Below, piece by piece: positions 30,549 to 43,548 of a DNA stretch of 64,000 nucleotides. A model generated the notes under the pieces. The model did no database searches and had not been told where the DNA came from. It was given only the letters and a program-made list of their open reading frames with translations. The position numbers were made by a program, and so were the translations under genes. The DNA comes from Dactylis glomerata (lineage: Eukaryota > Streptophyta > Magnoliopsida > Poales > Poaceae), in the NCBI GenBank assembly GCA_007115705.1, contig QXEO01000549.1, positions 1,229,512 through 1,293,511 on the forward strand. The letters are read 5' to 3'. How positions within the stretch are numbered: the first letter of the stretch is position 1; the number at the start of each line of letters is the position of its first letter.

Positions 30549-33304
30549 TTAATATGGAGAAAGATGTGAAGCCAGTTGTAGAGCATCAACGCCGCTTAAT
30601 TCCCAAGATGAAGGATGTGGTAAGAAATGAGGTATTAAAGCTCCTTGATGCTGGTATTATTTATCCTATTGTTGATAGTAGATGGGTTAGTCATGTTCAT
30701 TGTGTTCCTAAGAAAGGAGGTATGACTGTTGTGCCTAATGAGAATAACGAGCTTATTCCTCAAAGGGTAGTAGTTGGTTATAGAATGTGCATTGATTATA
30801 GGAAGGTAAACAAAGTTACTAAGAAAGATCATTACCCTTTACCGTTTATAGATCAAATGCTAGAAATGTTGTCTAAGAAGACTCATTTTTGTTTCCCTGA
30901 TGGTTATTCTGGTTTTTCTCAAATTGCTGTTAAGAAGGATGATCAAGAGAAAACCACTTTTACTTGCCCTTATGGAACTTATGCTTATAGACGTATGCCG
31001 TTTGGTTTATGCAATGCTCCCGCTACTTTTCAAAGATGTATGTCTGCTATTTTTCATGGCTTTTGTGAAGAAATTGTGGAGGTCTTCATGGACGATTTCT
31101 CCGTCTATGGAACTTCTTTTGATAATTGTTTGCACAACCTTGATAAAGTTTTGCAGAGGTGCGAAGAAACTAACCTTGTTCTTAATTGGGAGAAATGCCA
31201 CTTTATGGTAAATGAAGGAATTTTCCTTGGACATAAAATTTCTGAAAGAGGTATTGAAGTTGACAGAGCAAAAGTGGAGGCAATTGAGAAAATGCCTTGT
31301 CCAAGAGATGTTAAAGGTATTCGTAGTATTCTTGGTCATGCTGGTTTCTATAGGAGGTTTATTAAAGATTTCTCTAAGATTTCAAAGCCTCTTACCAACC
31401 TTCTTCAAAAGGATGTACCATTTGTCTTTGATGATGATTGTAAGGAAGCTTTTGAAACTCTTAAGAAGGCTTTAACTACTGCTCCTATTGTTCAACCACC
31501 TGATTGGAATTTACCTTTTGAAATTATGTGCGATGCTAGTGATTTTGCTGTTGGTGCTGTTCTTGGACAGCGCGTAGATAATAAGTTGAATGTTATTCAT
31601 TATGCTAGTAAGACTCTTGATGCTGCTCAGAAGAATTATGCTACTACTGAGAAAGAGTTTCTTGCTGTTGTTTTTGCATGTGATAAGTTTAGATCTTACA
31701 TTGTTGATTCTAAAGTTACTATTCATACTGATCACGCTGCTATTAGATATCTTATGACTAAGAAGGATGCTAAGCCTAGGCTTATTAGATGGGTGTTGCT
31801 TTTACAAGAGTTTGATTTGCATATCGTAGATAGGAAAGGTGCTGAAAATCCTGTGGCTGACAATTTGTCTAGATTGGAAAACATTTCTTTTGATCCTATT
31901 CCTGTTAATGATAGTTTTCCAAATGAACAGTTGGCTGCAATAAATGTAACTTCGCTAGACCTTCCTTGGTATGCTGATTATGCTAACTTTATTGTTTCCA
32001 AGTATTTGCTTCCAACCTTTACAGCTCAGCAAAGAAGAAAATTCTTCTATGATTTGAGGCATTATTTTTGGGATGACCCACACTTATATAAAGAAGGAGT
32101 TGATGGTATTATGAGAAGATGCGTACCGGAATATGAGCAACAAGAGATATTAAGAAAATGCCATAGCAGCGCCTACGGAGGGCATCATGCTGGAGATAGA
32201 ACCGCACAGAAGGTTCTACAATCAGGTTTTTATTGGCCAACCCTCTTTAAGGATGCCAGAAGGTATGTTTTATCTTGTGATGAATGTCAAAGAGTTGGTA
32301 ATATTTCTAGACGCAATGAAATGCCTATGAATTACACTCTTGTTATTGAACCGTTTGATTGTTGGGGGTTTGACTTTATGGGTCCTTTTCCTCCTTCAAA
32401 AGGCTATACCCATATACTTGTTGCTGTTGATTATGTTACTAAATGGGTAGAGGCCATACCTACAAAGAGTGCCGATGGTGAGACCTCGTTAAAAATGCTT
32501 AAGGATGTTATTTTTCCTAGGTTCGGAGTGCCTAGATATCTTATGACTGACGGAGGTTCTCATTTTATTCATGGTAGTTTTAGAAAAACTCTTGTTAAAT
32601 ATGATGTCAATCATAGAATTGCTTCTTCTTATCATCCCCAAACTAGTGGGCAGGTAGAGCTTTCAAATAGGGAGATTAAGTCTATCTTGCAGAAGACTGT
32701 CAATAGATCTAGGAAAAACTGGGCTAGTAAGTTAAACGATGCTTTATGGGCTTATAGAACTGCTTATAAGAATCCCATGGGTATGTCTCCTTATAAGATG
32801 GTTTACGGAAAAGCGTGTCACTTGCCCTTAGAATTAGAACACAAAGCTTTTTGGGCAGTGAGAGAGCTTAATAGAGATTTTAAACTAGCCGGTAAGAAAA
32901 GGTTGTTAGATTTGAGTTCTCTAGATGAGTGGAGAAACGAAGCGTATGAGAATGCCAGACTTTTTAAAGAGAAAGTCAAGCAATGGCATGATAAGAGAAT
33001 TCTCAAGAGAGAGTTTCATGTTGGTGAGAAAGTTCTATTGTATAGGTCTCGTCTCAGATTTTTTGCAGGAAAATTACTCTCTAAATGGGAAGGACCATAT
33101 GTTATTGTGGAAGTGTACCGCTCAGGTGCTATTAAGATTGCTTCATTGAAAGATGATTCTACACAAGTGGTGAATGGGCAAAGACTCAAGCATTATATTT
33201 CTGGAGATTCTTATAATGAAGATGTTGATGTTATTGAAACAGTTTATCCGGAAGAATTTATCCAAGACAAACTACAGGAACCTGCAGAGTTCGTTTTCGA
33301 ATAG
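30549..33304 (+). CDS. Element C pol: RT, RNase H, integrase
   Basis: Continues the gag-protease frame after the Helitron. Gypsy RT with catalytic FMDDFSVYG near 31086. RNase H (about 31520-31880: CDASDFAVGAVLGQ, ATTEKEFLAVVFA, TDHAAIRYL). Integrase zinc module (YGGHHAGDRT ... CDECQRVG, 32160-32295) and DDE core (FDFMGPFP, TDGGSHF, GQVELSNREI). No stop or frameshift is seen up to TAG 33302-33304. Together with the upstream part it would be 1576 codons including the stop, a full-length Athila-type polyprotein. The first Met here (30554) is an internal residue and not a start. Confidence 0.93.
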
Positions 33305-33627
33305 TTAACAGATCTAGTCAAAAAAGTTTCGCGAAAAGTTCTTCCTTTAATATTTTTGCTGTTTTTACTAAATATGAAAAATCACGAGACGAAAAAGGGC
33401 ACAAAAAAGAGTCCGTGTGTGTCTCACACACGGGTGGCGCGGGCCCACCCCTGGCCGCGCCACCTGGGTGTGAGAACACCCCGGAACTCGTTTTCGTCCC
33501 GGTTTCCTCCTGTGGCTTTGTTTCGATGTATAATTTTCACCTATTTAACCCCCCGGAGTCCCCGAGGTCTGTATAATTTTGTTTCGAGCTGTTTCTGTCA
33601 GGAGTTGACCTTAAGCTTGGAGGAGTC
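33305..33627. other. Non-coding stretch after element C pol
   Basis: AT-rich, then GC-rich sequence with no supported ORF. It leads to a short ORF at 33628. Confidence 0.6.
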
Positions 33628-33870
33628 ATGGCCTCTTCCAGCGGTGACAAGGAGAAGACACCCCTAGAAGATGACACCAAAGATTTCCGGCTGAAAGAAG
33701 AGGTTGAAAGCGAAGATGAAGAGGAAGATCAAAGTCCAAGGCCGAACACCGTGATTGCCAGCATAGGGGTGGTGACACATCAAGACAAGTTCAAGAAGAG
33801 TGCTCGCATAAGGACCGGAGGGGGTGTGCCGCGTCACACCTTAGCTCCACAGACATCTCCGCCAAGCTAA
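33628..33870 (+). CDS. Small acidic ORF of element C, 80 aa
   Basis: Starts MASSSGDKEKTPL and is rich in Glu/Asp (EEVESEDEEEDQ), ending in a basic stretch (FKKSARIRTGG). It lies where Athila elements carry an env-like or third ORF. I do not recognise a domain. It could be the first piece of a degraded third ORF together with 33913-34161, since the two are 42 bp apart. Confidence 0.4.
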   Translation: MASSSGDKEKTPLEDDTKDFRLKEEVESEDEEEDQSPRPNTVIASIGVVTHQDKFKKSARIRTGGGVPRHTLAPQTSPPS

Positions 33871-33912
33871 AATCCTTTCCATACTCTAATTCATGATCAT
33901 CAGTTCCCAAAG

Positions 33913-34161
33913 GTGCCCAAATCACGACTACCCTCTGGCTGGGATATAGATCATTCTAACAATGCAGGGACAGGAAGCTCCAAGGGTGAAGAAGGATGGG
34001 GAAATAATTCCAAGAGCTGGGATTCTCTTGCTGACAGGTTCATGAACCGTGTTGAGCACAATTCCGAGATGATTCGTAACCTCGAGTACAAGATTGATGA
34101 TCTGAAGGATTTGATTGAGAAGCTTATTAGATATTATCCACTGCCACCGCCAAAGGAGTAA
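33913..34161 (+). CDS. Small coiled-coil ORF of element C, 82 aa
   Basis: The C-terminal half has heptad-like spacing (FMNRVEHNSEMIRNLEYKID, then LKDLIEKLI) and a proline end. There is no known domain. It is likely the second part of the same short accessory region as 33628-33870. Whether it is translated is unknown. Confidence 0.35.
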   Translation: MPKSRLPSGWDIDHSNNAGTGSSKGEEGWGNNSKSWDSLADRFMNRVEHNSEMIRNLEYKIDDLKDLIEKLIRYYPLPPPKE

Positions 34162-35842
34162 TTCATCATCGGTTTAGGCATTCCCTTGGCTTGTTCCAAG
34201 CTTGGGGGAGTGCCGCGGTATCACATCATTACCTTTTGCTCATTTACTTTTCAAGTAGAGTCGTATCATGAATAGAGAAGTTATCATATAGAATAGTTTG
34301 CAGTTTGGAAGTATCCTCCTTAGTCAGTTATCTATGTATCCTTTGGTGTGAGTTGCGGTAATGAAATATTAATGAGAAGTTTTATCGTTTACTTTTTGCA
34401 CTTTAGGTTAGTTTGCAATCTCTCTTGTATGACTAGTCTTGTTGATTAGGTATTGGTATCACATTGGGAGCATGAGTAGATTTAGTTGGTTTTGGCAAAC
34501 CAAGCTTGGTCAGTAGCAACTTTACCTTGAGGTCTGAGTAGAAAAGAATAAAGAAGTGCTTGCAGTTACATCACTTCAGTTTTCCCTTATGATTGGCTTA
34601 TAAGCATTGTTATTCTTAAAGTTAAAATCGTTGTACCTTCAAGGGAGTTTGCATGATTGTTCTTATTATATGTATGTTTGTTTGTTTCATGCAACTCTTA
34701 TGCTTGCTGCCCAGCCTTGCTAGCCAAAAACCTGTACTCAGAGGAAATACTTCTCGTACATCCAATTCCCAAAAGCCAAGTCACTTCCAAAGAGTCCACT
34801 ATAAATTCCTATGCATGGTATTTCAAGCCATTCCAAGTAAATTTTCATGTGCTACCTTTCAAAAACCTTCAAACACTCCTCATTTTGTGCCGCTATTTTT
34901 AGCTCATGAGGACGTAGTGGATGGGTTTGTTATCTTCCATACTAAATTAAGTACCCCTCGACTAGGCAGCTTCATCTGCTCGTCATTAATTTTGCAAGGG
35001 AGCTGGTCAGACCATTATAATCTCCAAAAGGAAAAAGAAAGAAAAAAGGCACTCCTCCAATGGAATGTGAAAGTTGGTCGGCACCCGATGGAATCGGTTA
35101 GCCATGGTTTGATAAAGGAAAAAGGTGGGGAGGAGTGCAAAGCTGTAAAAGAGCACCAAAGTGCCAATTAATCAAACATCTCGGAACCGCTCTCACTTGT
35201 TTAGTATGGAAGATATCAAGAACTCCGTTGCTAGTCGTTGACAAAAGCAACCACCTCTCAAAACAATTTTCACCTCTGTTTTACAAATGAAAAGCTCTAG
35301 CACATGTTTAATCCCTGCTTCCCTCTGCGAAGGGCCTATCTTTTACTTTTATGTTGAGTCAACCTATTTCCCTCTGTCTCAAGCAAGTATTTGAGTTGTT
35401 ATGTTTCATTCATCCATATGTTGATCAGTTTAATCATGTTTATCATCTTCCTTGTTTTTTATAATGCTTTTGTCTGAAGGAATACACCTTTGAAAGCTTT
35501 CTATGTATGCAAAAGTTTACTTTGTTGAGCATATAGTCTCTGCTATATTAGCACTGTTTTAAAAGGCTCCGTTTAAAAGAGAGAATAGTTTGTTCTCCAT
35601 TCTTTGACCAAGAACTAAGGTTTGGCATTGCCAATTACAGTTTACCTTGTGCATCTTTACATGTGATTCCCTTTTACCTATTGCAAGTCTATATCTTATA
35701 AAGGGAAGTTGATGTCTATTATAATTTGTGCCTTAGTGAATGTGATGCTTCTTGTCCGTATTTTGATTATCTACACTTCATTCCATAAACCTGTGGTCAT
35801 GTTTACCGAGTTTGGTTTTCGCTTGGGGACAAGCGAGGTCTA
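34162..35842. other. Long non-coding region of element C before the 3' LTR
   Basis: About 1.7 kb, AT-rich, without a convincing ORF. The 172-aa frame at 34653-35171 has no recognisable domain and atypical composition. Two AAGCTTGGGGG-type purine tracts bracket it (34198-34208 and 35842-35855). Confidence 0.65.
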
Positions 35843-35855
35843 AGCTTGGGGGGGT
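35843..35855 (+). other. Polypurine tract of element C
   Basis: AGCTTGGGGGGGT runs directly into the 3' LTR start TGATACGTCC. It primes plus-strand DNA synthesis. Confidence 0.85.
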
Positions 35856-37364
35856 TGATACGTCCAATTTGCATCACTATTTTGTATCATAATTTACTGC
35901 TATTCATTCATATATTTCATATTTAGATATGATACTTATGTTATTTCCTTTGTTTTCACATGTTTCATGATCATCGGAGGAGTTGCTGCCGGAGTCAGGA
36001 TTCTGCTGGAAAAAAGGACCATCAAGAGACCATATTTTGAAGATCAGGAAAATTCCAGAAAAATACCCAGAAATTATATTTTCCCAGAAGACTCGGGAAG
36101 CCAGAAGGAGGAGTCGAGAGGAGCCAGGGGGGCCCCACACGCCAGGGTGGCGCGGCCAGCCCCCTGGCCGCGCGGGCCCTGCGTGAGGCCACCCTGGCCC
36201 ACCTCTGGTCTCTCCCCTTGGCGTACATCATCGTCCCCGAAAACCTAAGTCAGGGGGGGCTCAGAGTTAGACACAGCCGCCTATGCGGGGCGGAGAACAC
36301 CAGAGAGAGAAAGCTCTCCGGCAGGGAGAAATCTGCCGGGGAAATTCCTTCCTGGAGAGGGGAGATCGTCGCCATCGTCATCACCATCGCACCGGACTTC
36401 ATCGGGATCATTATCGTCATCATCTCCATCACCAGCACCTTCATCTCCACCATCACCACGTCATCCCGCTGTAACATCTTGAGTTGGATCTTGTTATATT
36501 CATAGGGGAAACTTTCCCGGTGTTGATTACTCTTGTAGTTGATGCTATTGAGTGGAACCGTTGAGTTAAGGTTTATGTTCAGATTGTTATTTACCATTAT
36601 TTCACCTCTGGTCATGATCCATATGAAGTCTTGTGAGTAGTTCGTTTAGTTCTTGAGGACATGGGAGAAGTCAAGATGTTAGTAGTGAATTATTGTTGAG
36701 AAATATTTAATGGTTTGATATTGTTGTGGTGCTATTTCACTAGTGGTGTCATGTGAACGTCGACTACATGATACTTCACCATTTATGGGCCTAGTGAGAA
36801 GCATTGTGTATTTGGCTACCGATTGTGGGGTTGCTGGAGTGACAGAAACCTAAACCTCCGTTGGGAAACCATTGCACCAGGGAGCGTAGGATCTTAGAGT
36901 TTAAGGCTGTGGTTAGATTTATCTTAATTACTTTCTTATATTTGCGGATGCTTGCAAGGGGTATAATCACAAGTGTGTATTTATCCTAGTAAGGGTAGTG
37001 CGCTAGCACAGGTTCACCCCCATAACACCTATCAAACCAATAAATACTATTGGCTCTATGAAGCGAAAGCTCTTGACAGAAACTCCCATGTGTCCTCGAG
37101 AACGTTTGGTTATTATAAGTACACAATCGGCTTGTCCTTTGCTGAAGAAAGGATTGGGCCACTTGCTGCAATTGTTACTACTATCTTTTATTCACTCGCA
37201 CTTTATTTACTCGTATTACCAAATACCCCTGAAAACCTGTTTGCTAGTATTTACAGTGATTCCTTGATCAAAACTGCTCATCAACACCTTCTGCTCCTTG
37301 TTGGGTTCGACACTCTTATTTATCGAAAGTACTACGATACACCCCCTATACTTGTGGGTCATCA
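35856..37364 (+). repeat. Element C 3' LTR, complete (1509 bp)
   Basis: TGATACGTCC ... GGGTCATCA. The LTR is paired with 24797-26280. Directly after it D's LTR resumes with ACAAC, the predicted duplication of C (37365-37369; the other copy is left of the window). Confidence 0.95.
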
Positions 37365-38091
37365 ACAACAATGGTGCTTCCAGGCTCTCTGTGAGAGGAG
37401 GAAGATGAACTATGAACTGAGAGAGTAAGAAGTGACCAACCCCTTGCTAGGGTTCCCTATGCCACCTTATATAGGGGTGGCCAGGGTTACAACGGTCACA
37501 TGGACCAAGTGACACCAGCTACATTCCAAACAGGACATGCTGACGATGGCAGAGACCCTTGACTTTCTCCCTGATTGCTCTCGATGGGACTCCACATCCC
37601 TATACGTTGTACTTCCTGGACTGTGACCTCTCCACTATGATGTCAAGGACGGTACTTAGCATAGTGATGGTTGGTAGACCACCACTGTGCACCCTGTCAT
37701 CATGATCTCTCTCCATGCTTGGATGTTTCTCTCCTTGATTGTAGGGATGTGACCCCTTAGTTGACTTCTGCATCCCGGATATAGCCGTTGGCCATATCCC
37801 GGACCTATATGTCGGACCAACAACCCAAGGTCGGGTAATCCGGCCTCCCCTGTTCCTGCATAATATAACAACTTGGTTAGGCCGGCATATCTATATACGG
37901 CGGCACTCATTTACTATGTATCCCGACTATGCCGACATATCTGAACACTGGCCGGGATACGGCTTATATGCCGGCCTGGCTGATACTCCTATATGCTGGC
38001 CAGGCCCAATCTTGGTCAACCATCACAAAGTCAACCACTTTCCTCATATCTTTATAGTCTCTTGACCCTACCGGGGGTCATCCCCCCGACA
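37365..38091 (-). repeat. Element D 3' LTR, part (727 of 926 bp)
   Basis: Aligns base for base with 51361-52087. The other 199 bp lie left of the window because C inserted here. TATA box (minus) at 37467-37473. The LTR ends in CCCCCCGACA at 38091. Confidence 0.94.
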
Positions 38092-39144
38092 CTAGTCCCC
38101 GAAGCTGTCGAGGTCCCCCAGCCTTAACTGAGGGGCCTTGGCAAGTTCAACATACCATCTCTTTTCTGATATCCCGGCTCTTTGATTATATGCCGGCGAT
38201 TAATTTTATGCTGGTCCGTCGTCTATATGCCGGCTCCTCTTCCTTCTTTAAAAGTTAATCTGGCCGGTCCCGAAGGTATTCCGGACGGGACATGTTTCAA
38301 GCATGGTCTTGCCGGCACTTAGCTGAAACTTCCTCGAGAACTTGTAACTGCTCTGCTACTGCGAACGGTCACATCAAGTGGCGGTTCACAGTATGATCAT
38401 TACTTGTCTTTACTGCCATAACTGGCCTAGTGGCACGGTTATTAGAACTCCCGCCCCACGATGTGCCCGCACATGGCAGCCGTGCTCAGTAACGATCGCG
38501 GTAGTGGAACACTACCGCCATGCCCACGACCTCTGCCCCTCGGGTATAAATAGGGGAGCGGGGGTAACTTGACCCTTTTTACCCCTCACTTCTTCTTCTT
38601 CCTCTGGCTCCCTACCTCGAAGTGCTCCTCCACCGGACGAGACTACCGAGACCTTCGCCACCGCCGCTCCACTTCATGCCGGCGCTAGAGCTCATTGCCC
38701 CTCAGCTTCTTCCTCTACACTGCTGCCAGTCTTCTTCCTCTCTAGTGCACCGCTCGGGGAGATCAGATCTTCTCTGCAATCTCACCGTCGCTCCGCCGCT
38801 GCCGTGCAAACTCCGGTGAGTTCTTTCCTCTTGTTCTTCCCTTATGTTCTTTGTATCTTCCTAGTGGTAATTTCCCTGGCTTGAATCTCTGGTAGTTGTT
38901 TGGCATAGTGTTAGATCGATTAGAGTAGCATTCCAGTTTCCCTCCTCTGGGAGTTTGTAGATGTTCTTCCCGTAGGAATTATCCTCTTATTACTTTTGAT
39001 TTAACTGCGGTAGTAGATCTTTCTTTCCCACTAACTTGCGTGAGACTTGTTTGCCGAAGAGACTAACTTTCCCCCCTTTATTCTGCTTCTGCTAGGATTA
39101 ATAATATGGGACTCTGGCTCTCACGCCCTGTTCCGGCCATCTCA
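38092..39144 (+). promoter_or_regulatory. Promoter and leader of the antisense gene, element D
   Basis: TATAAA at 38545-38550 in the context GGGTATAAATAGGGG, preceded by CCGGCATA-type motifs (38180-38310). Leader intron from CCGGTGAGTT (about 38816) to TGCTAG (about 39093). The layout matches B and A, which supports a real promoter kept through divergence. Confidence 0.7.
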
Positions 39145-42100
39145 ATGGCTTCATCCAGTATGACGGCCACATCTGCGCCGAAAGAGGACAATCCGGCCCA
39201 GGCTCAGGGACGTTCCGGCTGGGAGGGTACTGAGGTGACCCTGGCCGACATATCTTGGATTACAACCACCAGACATGTCCCGGCCGGCGTAGCATGCCGG
39301 CTGCCTACCGGCGAAACTGTTCCGGCACCTAAGCCCATCGAGAGGGTGGTCTTTATCTCCCACTTTGAGCGAGGGTTCGCTCTCCCGGTCAGTGACTTCT
39401 TCCGGGACTTCCTGGAAAACTACGGCCTCTAGCCTCATCATTTGCCGGCAAATGCGGTGATGATTCTGTCGGCTTTCGCCGCTTTCTGCGAGGGCTACGC
39501 CGGCATAGAGCCCTTCGTCCAGGGATGGGCCAAGTACTTTCAGCTGCGCAAGCAAAGCGCCCAGGAACCCCAGAACAAGGATGATCCGCCGGAGACCGCT
39601 AAGGAAAAGAAGGACCGCCTGACGACCCAATGTGGCGCGGCCACCATCATGTCCCAGAAAGGCTCAGACTTTCCCAAGATAGAGTTGCTTGAATCATGCA
39701 AGAAGTGGCAGAAGAGCTTCTTCTATGTGAAGAACACCACATAGGTCGATCTGCTCAATCTGCCAGAGTATGTCGACCTTCCACCCAATGAGATGAAGAA
39801 CTGGACCTACAACCCCAAGAACATGGTAGGACCAGTGAATGCTCTCCACCGGGTTAAGGATGACCTGCGCAATGCCGGCCTGACGCCGGAGGATATCATC
39901 GCCTGCTTCATTAGCCGGCGAGTTTCTCCTCTTCAACGCCGGTCTCACAAGATCTGCCAGATGAGCGGGGCCATGGACCCCACTCGACACTCCACGCACA
40001 AACTAAGCCTCGCCGACATTCTGTCGCGGGTTAAAGACATCTGCAAGACCTCACATGCCATCTTTGCTTGGGGGCTTGAGCCATACAGCCGGGATCGCCC
40101 TGCCCCGACGGTAAATCTCTTAATCCCACACTTTCACTCTTAGTGCGACACATTTACTTAGCCGACACATCCATGCTTGGTCCGATATGCTTATTCTGCC
40201 GATACATTTATGCTTGATCCGACACATTCCTATCGCCCGTATATTTCTAGTTTTTGATCAACTTGCTTTCTCTCTTGCAGAAATTCAGCTTTCAAGACGT
40301 AGAGAACTCCCGGATTAAGATCGCTCCAGACCGCACTGTTCCGGATCCCGAAGATCCGGATCATGAAGACAAAATCCCAAAGAACACCCACGCCGCTTCT
40401 GCCGCGGGTAAGGCCTCCTCATCCCGGCATTCCATTCAAGACTGGAGTGACGATGACTCTGACGGGGAATGCCTGATGTACTATGATCCAATGCCACTTT
40501 TTTATGTCTTTCCTACAATACCGTCCTCAGTTATCCCGGACGAGGAAGTCGTCAACGCTGCCCCTCTGAATCAGGGACCTCCCTCCACCGGCGGACGTGC
40601 CGGCCGGAAGCGTGGCGTTAAGCCCCAGCCTGAACCAATCAAACAAACAAGAGGCAAAAGATCGGCGTGCCCCAACCCAAGAGGCAAAAACCTGTTGCCT
40701 CGGGGTAATTTTCTTCCCCTTATATTATTTCCAGAATCCTTCTTCTTCTGATTATTAACTTGCTCCTTTCTTTCTCAGGGCTCCTCTTGCACCGGAACAT
40801 GCCTCTAGCTCTAGTGCTAGCCCCAACGTGGACAAGCCGGCGTCTCCTGTGCGCCCGGACATACCAGCCACCAGCCATGCCACCTCTCCGGCGCCGGCAT
40901 CTTCGCATACGCCCGAAAAGACTTCTTCTCTAGCGAAGGATGATCCTCCGCCAGAACAAGACACCTCTGCCCCCGATGTCCACATGGACACGGGGGCTCA
41001 ACAAGATGCTCCTAAGACCGGCGCCAATGCCAGCGGCGCCGAAACTGCTGAGGATGCCGGCGCAGGCGACAAGAGCGTCGGCATAGACAAGGGGAAGGGC
41101 CCTAAAGTGCCAGAAGTCCGGACTGACCCGACACCAGCTTCTCCAGGACAAGCTACACCGGTCGCACCGGAAAAACCAGCGCCCAAGACTCCAGCTCCAG
41201 AGAAGAGACTGCTGTCCCGGCCAAGACCGGAACCTTCAAGATGATGCAGATCATCAAAACTGCGCCAACACCTGCTAAGACTGCGCTGGCATCTACCAAG
41301 CCCGCACCCTCTAGCTCTGCCATGACACTTCACACTGGGAAGGGAGCAGCCCGGGTTAGCTTCTTCCACACTCCAGAACTTGAGGGCCGCATTTCTCTGC
41401 GGACCAAGAGCGATAAAAGCCTTGGGTCCCTCAAGGAATATTGCATGAAGTGGAAAGATGCTGACTATATGGACACTGCCAGCTCTAGCAAGAAGAAAAA
41501 ACTGGCCGGAGTTCTGGCCCCTGGCAATCCTGATGCTATAACGGCCAAGCCTATTGCCATTAACAGCGAACTCTTCAGCGTCCAGCAGAGGCTTCACCTT
41601 TTGGCCGATGCCACCAATGTAAGTACTTCCCTTATATCTCCCCAGTCCCTAAAAATGTCGGCTGTTCGGGATACGGACATCCGGGATTTTTCAATATTTC
41701 TTTTAACTTAGCTGTTTTCAAATCCAACTGTCCGACATATAAGCTCGATCCGAGCTTCAAATCCTAGTCACCAAGGGCCGAGATAGGTGCACAGCACCTA
41801 TGTCGGGTCTTCAAAATACTAAAACTTGACATAACCTTCAAATCCACCTGACCGACATATAAGCTCGATTCGAGCTTCAAATCCTAGTCACCGAGAGCTG
41901 GGATAGGTGCGCAGCACCTGTGCCGGGTCTTCAAAAATAGAAACTTGGTAGAATCCTCAAATCTTCTGATATCCTAAATTTTTCTTATAACATTTCAAAT
42001 CCTAACATTTCTGTAGTGCATGAAGAATGAGCGCCGGGCCATGTATCATGACCTGGTATGCGAGCATCGGAAGTTATCCGACGAGCACAGCAAACTTCGC

Positions 42101-43548
42101 CTGGATCTGACCAAGAAAGGTAAACCCAGCCGACATACCATTATATGCCGGATTACTTTCCTCTTTTTACTTCACAATATTCTTCTTGCCGACACATCTT
42201 GATGTGACGACACATAACCCTTTGCCGACATTTTTTAGCCACAGCTAAGGAACAAGTCACCGAGCTTGTTAAGAGAGTGAAGGAGCTCACAGGTATGCTG
42301 GATTCTGCCAATCTTCAAATAAGCACCTTGCACTTCAAATCCTTCAATCTTTGTGACTATTTTCTACCTTCAAATCCTTTCTTATTCTTCTAACCTCAAA
42401 TCCTTTTAACTTCAAATACTTGTAGATGAAAAGGCTGCACTAGAGTCTCGCCACCAGGACTGTGTGTCCTCAGTGGATGTGGCCAAGCAGTTGGATGATA
42501 GGGATGCCGCCCACAAAGCTGAAGTAGAGCAACTGAGGGGCCGGATTACTGAGCTCTTAGACGAGAAGGAGGACAGGGAGGGCCAACTCAAGAAGGTCCA
42601 GGGGCTGCTTGTCACTTAAGAAGCTGATGCCTCCGGGGCTAATCTTGAACTACAGCACCTGAAGGAGCAAGCCACCAAATGGAGGTTGACATTGCCTGGC
42701 TCAACGTCGATCTCACCAGTAAGCTTCAAATCCTTTTGCTTGTACTTTGCCCGACACATCTTGTCCGACATATCACAATCTTTTTTGGCATAACATTCAT
42801 GCCGACATATATCCCTGTTTCTAACATCTTCTTTGTTTCTCAGGCTTGTTCCCAGCCTCTTTGGAGGACATTGAGAAGGCCCTCTAGGTGGATCGGCTGA
42901 ACCGGAATGTTCCGGTTGACTCTTCCAGCTGGGACATGTTGGAGCAGCTAATCGCCCTGGAGGCCCGCATGAATGCCATGACTGCATATACCGATGATCT
43001 CTACCTTGGTGCCCAGGAAGCTCATCAAGCACTCTGGTCGGGATAAAAGACCCCACTGACCCTCTTGATCTTGGTAATGATTTACAGTTGTCCAAAGTCC
43101 GCCTCAGAGAATGGCGGGACTCTGGCGCAAGGGTGGGAGCTGATGAAGCTCTCACCTACTTCTTATCTTGGTATGAAAAGGTCGATCTCGAGACTTTGCG
43201 CTTTGTGCGCGAAGGATTTGCATGGACCACATATCTGGAGTTTATCCGGCGTCGCTAGGAGTTGGCCCACAGCTATGTGGATTATGCCGACACCGAGGTC
43301 TTCGTCTGGGACATCCGTGAGCCGGAGAACAAGGACGACGCTGAGGACGCTGAAGGCTCTGACTCCAGCCAAGATGAAGAGGAAACTAAGGACACTGGCA
43401 ATGCCGGCGCCAAAGCTCCAGAATAGGGATCTGCCCCGGCTGGAGGTGATGGCTCCATCCCTTCTGCTGGATCCGGCACTCCCGAAGCGATGTCTCCACT
43501 GCCACAACTCCACCTGCCGGCGGCTCTGCTTCCGCCCCTGCCTCTTAA
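39145..43548 (+). pseudogene. Antisense gene of element D, decayed
   Basis: Homologous to the intact genes at 4749-9065 and 18344-22784, with splice sites at matching places (for example donor at 40111 and acceptor ending 40280). It is broken by in-frame stops, including TAG codons near 39430, 39742, 42885, 43256 and 43424 and a TAA near 42617, as well as frameshifts in exons 4 and 7. The Transposase_28-like region (HFERGFALP, FCEGYAGIEP), the basic segment and the coiled coil are still readable. The conserved splice sites in a diverged copy are good evidence that the gene model in A and B is right. Confidence 0.88.
41741..41933 (+). repeat. Tandem duplication in intron 4 of the antisense pseudogene, element D
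   Basis: Two copies of the 72-bp unit starting at 41741 and 41861, period 120 bp, as in A. B has one copy. The duplication therefore predates the split of A and D. Confidence 0.75.

Larger units (their letters stand above)
24797..37364 (+). mobile_element. Element C: Athila-lineage Ty3/gypsy retrotransposon, split by a Helitron
   Basis: Plus-strand element with 5' LTR (first 23 bp displaced beyond A), tRNA-Asp-type primer site, one gag-pro-pol frame interrupted only by the Helitron at 28371-30548, a 3' non-coding region with two small ORFs, a purine tract and a complete 3' LTR. The LTR opening resembles the Sabrina/WHAM type of Triticeae Athila elements (from memory). It is inserted in the 3' LTR of D: D resumes at 37365, exactly 199 bp into that LTR when compared with D's other LTR. 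Confidence 0.93.

Noticed and set aside
34653..35171. 172-codon ORF in the 3' region of C
   Set aside because: Low-complexity composition, no domain, and no supporting promoter or conserved start.
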